DNA of 64,000 bases from positions 1-64,000 of the forward strand of contig NZ_JACOGD010000001.1 in the NCBI RefSeq assembly GCF_014284235.1, given 5' to 3'. Position numbers and translations under genes: made by a program. Of this stretch, positions 62,328 to 64,000 are shown piece after piece (position 1 is the first letter of the stretch; each line of letters begins with the position of its first letter). This DNA is from Cognatundibacterium curvum. GTDB taxonomy: Bacteria; Pseudomonadota; Gammaproteobacteria; Burkholderiales; Burkholderiaceae_D. The notes below the pieces were generated by a model, which worked only from the letters and a program-made list of their open reading frames with translations, ran no database searches and had not been told where the DNA came from.

Positions 62328-63108
62328 ATTGATGGCAACTGGCAGGCCGGTCGTCATTACCCGCCCCCTGAAACAAGGTGTGCTGTTTCAGCAGCGGCTT
62401 AGTCAGGCGGGCTTGTCGGGCGTGCTGTTTCCTTTATTGGATATTGCTGAGCTGCCGGATACTACTGCATTGCGTGCTTCACCAGCCTGCCTGGATGATT
62501 ATGCGATGGTTGCGTTTGTGAGTCCGAATGCGATCGATCACTATTTCGAGCACCTTCAGTCATGGCCGCAGCAAGTCGATATTGCTGTGATGGGGGCGGG
62601 TGGTGTTGCGGCATTGCAGGCATATGCAGATAAACTGCGGGGTGTGCGCATTATCAGCCCAACTAATCCGCTGAAGACAGATTCTGAAACTTTGCTGGAA
62701 GAGCTGGATTTGCGGCGACTGGCTGGCAAGCGGGTATTGATCGTACGCGGACAAAGCGGACGAGAGTTCCTGGCTGATGCCTTGCGCTCTCATGGTGTGC
62801 AGGTGGATCAACTACCCGCTTATTTGCGTAGTGAGCCTGCTTTTGATGCGCAACGACAACAGCAATTACATGAACTGATCAGGCAGCAGGCAATCTGGGT
62901 GATTACCAGTTCAGAGGCTTTACGGACTTTGGATCGCTGGATCAGACAGTCAGGTGAGGATATAATCGTGGCAAATATGCAAGGTCAGCATTTACTGGTG
63001 CCGCACCGCCGAATTGCTGAAACGGCGCAACAGCTTGGATTTCATTCAATTACTTTAACTGGCTCAGGCGACGAACAGTTGCTTGTCGCGTTACAATCGC
63101 AGATATGA
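62320..63108 (+). CDS. hemD: uroporphyrinogen-III synthase
   Basis: Cyclises and inverts ring D of hydroxymethylbilane. It is 262 residues from ATG 62320 (an ATG at 62332, 4 bases after the hemC stop, is the alternative). HemD is poorly conserved. The opening [19 protein letters not shown] and the later [35 protein letters not shown] and [12 protein letters not shown] fit the two-domain fold. Its position between hemC and hemX supports the call. It overlaps hemX by 4 bases. Confidence 0.93.
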   Translation: MPELMATGRPVVITRPLKQGVLFQQRLSQAGLSGVLFPLLDIAELPDTTALRASPACLDDYAMVAFVSPNAIDHYFEHLQSWPQQVDIAVMGAGGVAALQAYADKLRGVRIISPTNPLKTDSETLLEELDLRRLAGKRVLIVRGQSGREFLADALRSHGVQVDQLPAYLRSEPAFDAQRQQQLHELIRQQAIWVITSSEALRTLDRWIRQSGEDIIVANMQGQHLLVPHRRIAETAQQLGFHSITLTGSGDEQLLVALQSQI

Positions 63109-64000
63109 ACGAATCGCACAATAATCCAGGCGTTCCGCCTGTAGCTCAGGAGTCTGCAACTACGTCAGCCGTTGCAGATGGTCCGGCTTCCCGTCAAGAA
63201 GCGCCTAACTCTGGCTGGACTCAGCCGGCCTACCTGTTTTCGGGTGTGCTGGCACTGTTGCTGGCCGCCAACTGGTGGAGCTCGCAAAATCAGATCAGCA
63301 ATCTGAAGGAAGAGGTCGCCAAACGTTTGCTGAACGCGGATGCATCCAGTACCGAAACCCGTTTGCTGGCAAAAAATTCCCAGGACATCACCAAGGAAAT
63401 CCAGACTAAGGTAATTTTGCTGGAAGGTAAACAAACCGAGGCACAAAGCCAGCAACTGGCTTTGGAGCAGCTGTACCAGGATTTGTCTAAAAACCGCGAT
63501 GAATGGGCGCTGGCGGAGATCGAACAGGTGCTCGCGACTGCGAGTCAGCAATTGCAATTAGCTGGCAATGTACAGGGTGCATTGATCGCATTGCAGAATG
63601 CTGATAGCCGCCTGGCAAAATCGGATAAGCCGCAATTCATTACCATCCGCCGCGCCATTGCCAAAGACATCGATAAGCTGAAGTCGCTGCCGGCGCTGGA
63701 TCTGGCTGGTATTGCACTGCGACTCGACAGTGCGATTGCGCAAATCGACCACATTCCTTTGTGGTCTGACGAAAAATCAATTACGACGGCGACCCCACCC
63801 AAAGCCCCTTTGCGTGTATTACCAAAATCCAAGGCTGCAGATAAAGCGGGCAAGGAAAATAAGGATGAGGAACTGACCTGGACTATGCGCGCGCAGGATT
63901 CCTGGCAAAGTTTTTCTTCGGAGATGTGGGGTGAGGTGAAGCAATTGATACGGGTGCGTAATGTGGAGACGCCTGAAGCCTTGCTGCTGGCACCGAATCA
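63105..64000 (+). CDS. hemX: HemX-like membrane protein, 3' end outside window
   Basis: Frame opens at ATG 63105, overlapping the hemD stop (ATGA), and stays open to the window end (298 codons). The N-terminal 40 residues are Pro/Ala/Ser-rich, then one membrane helix (LFSGVLALLLAANWW, about 46-61). A long coiled coil follows (NQISNLKEEVAKRLLN and onward), then DEWALAEIEQVLATASQQLQ and PLWSDEKSITTATPP. This is the HemX (uroporphyrinogen-III methyltransferase-like, inactive) pattern. HemX is thought to organise haem enzymes at the membrane. hemY would be expected next. Confidence 0.9.
   Translation, partial: MNESHNNPGVPPVAQESATTSAVADGPASRQEAPNSGWTQPAYLFSGVLALLLAANWWSSQNQISNLKEEVAKRLLNADASSTETRLLAKNSQDITKEIQTKVILLEGKQTEAQSQQLALEQLYQDLSKNRDEWALAEIEQVLATASQQLQLAGNVQGALIALQNADSRLAKSDKPQFITIRRAIAKDIDKLKSLPALDLAGIALRLDSAIAQIDHIPLWSDEKSITTATPPKAPLRVLPKSKAADKAGKENKDEELTWTMRAQDSWQSFSSEMWGEVKQLIRVRNVETPEALLLAPN

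Overview
The window reads as ordinary chromosome of a betaproteobacterium, most likely order Burkholderiales, family Oxalobacteraceae (an Undibacterium-like organism would fit). The basis is the protein repertoire (YjgA/DarP, PmbA, PurU-YaeQ, a complete ccoNOQP-ccoGH-hemN block), moderate G+C of roughly one half, and sigma70/FNR-type signals. No IS transposase, prophage or CRISPR array was found. Nearly all space is coding, and most genes end in clear stem-loops.

Layout. 1-9 kb: a truncated unknown gene, an exported M3 oligoendopeptidase, a BASS-type transporter, hydroxypyruvate isomerase, a large secreted M9 collagenase and a CurA-type reductase. 9-16 kb: housekeeping (purU-yaeQ, a small anchored unknown, PhyH dioxygenase, carboxylesterase, mog-darP, pmbA) and an amino-acid ABC binding protein. 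17-24 kb: argH next to an AlgZ/AlgR-type LytS/LytTR pair, initiator tRNA-fMet, ppnN, cheV and two exported unknowns. 25-31 kb: exported CocE/NonD hydrolase, exported M13 peptidase, nadA-nadC. 31.9-40.3 kb is the most accessory-looking part: a second LytS/LytTR pair preceded by a free-standing copy of the kinase membrane domain, an AT-rich RelA/SpoT-domain gene that looks imported, and an ABC exporter operon whose second gene fuses two HlyD/MacA-like adaptors. nadB, which would often sit with nadA-nadC, lies beyond it on the opposite strand. 42-45 kb: hupB, tRNA-Val, tRNA-Asp, ppiD.

45-58.7 kb is a coherent microaerobic respiration locus. A perfect FNR-type box precedes ccoNOQP (with a 48-residue ccoQ), followed by ccoG, ccoH, a small membrane protein, hemN and a SafE-like membrane protein. 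On the other strand lie a MASE3-PAS histidine kinase, a universal stress protein, a Crp/Fnr regulator, a single-domain receiver and a NarL/FixJ-type regulator. The Crp/Fnr protein keeps the FNR DNA-recognition residues but has lost the N-terminal cysteines that hold the iron-sulfur cluster, so it looks like FixK rather than FNR. A second FNR-type box precedes the lone receiver. I infer a FixLJ-FixK-like circuit controlling the cbb3 oxidase. ccoI and ccoS are not in the window.

58.8-64 kb: AlkX/YcaQ-type DNA glycosylase, trpS, and the haem operon hemC-hemD-hemX (hemX runs off the end). hemCDX lies about 41 kb from argH-algZR, next to which it is found in several relatives.
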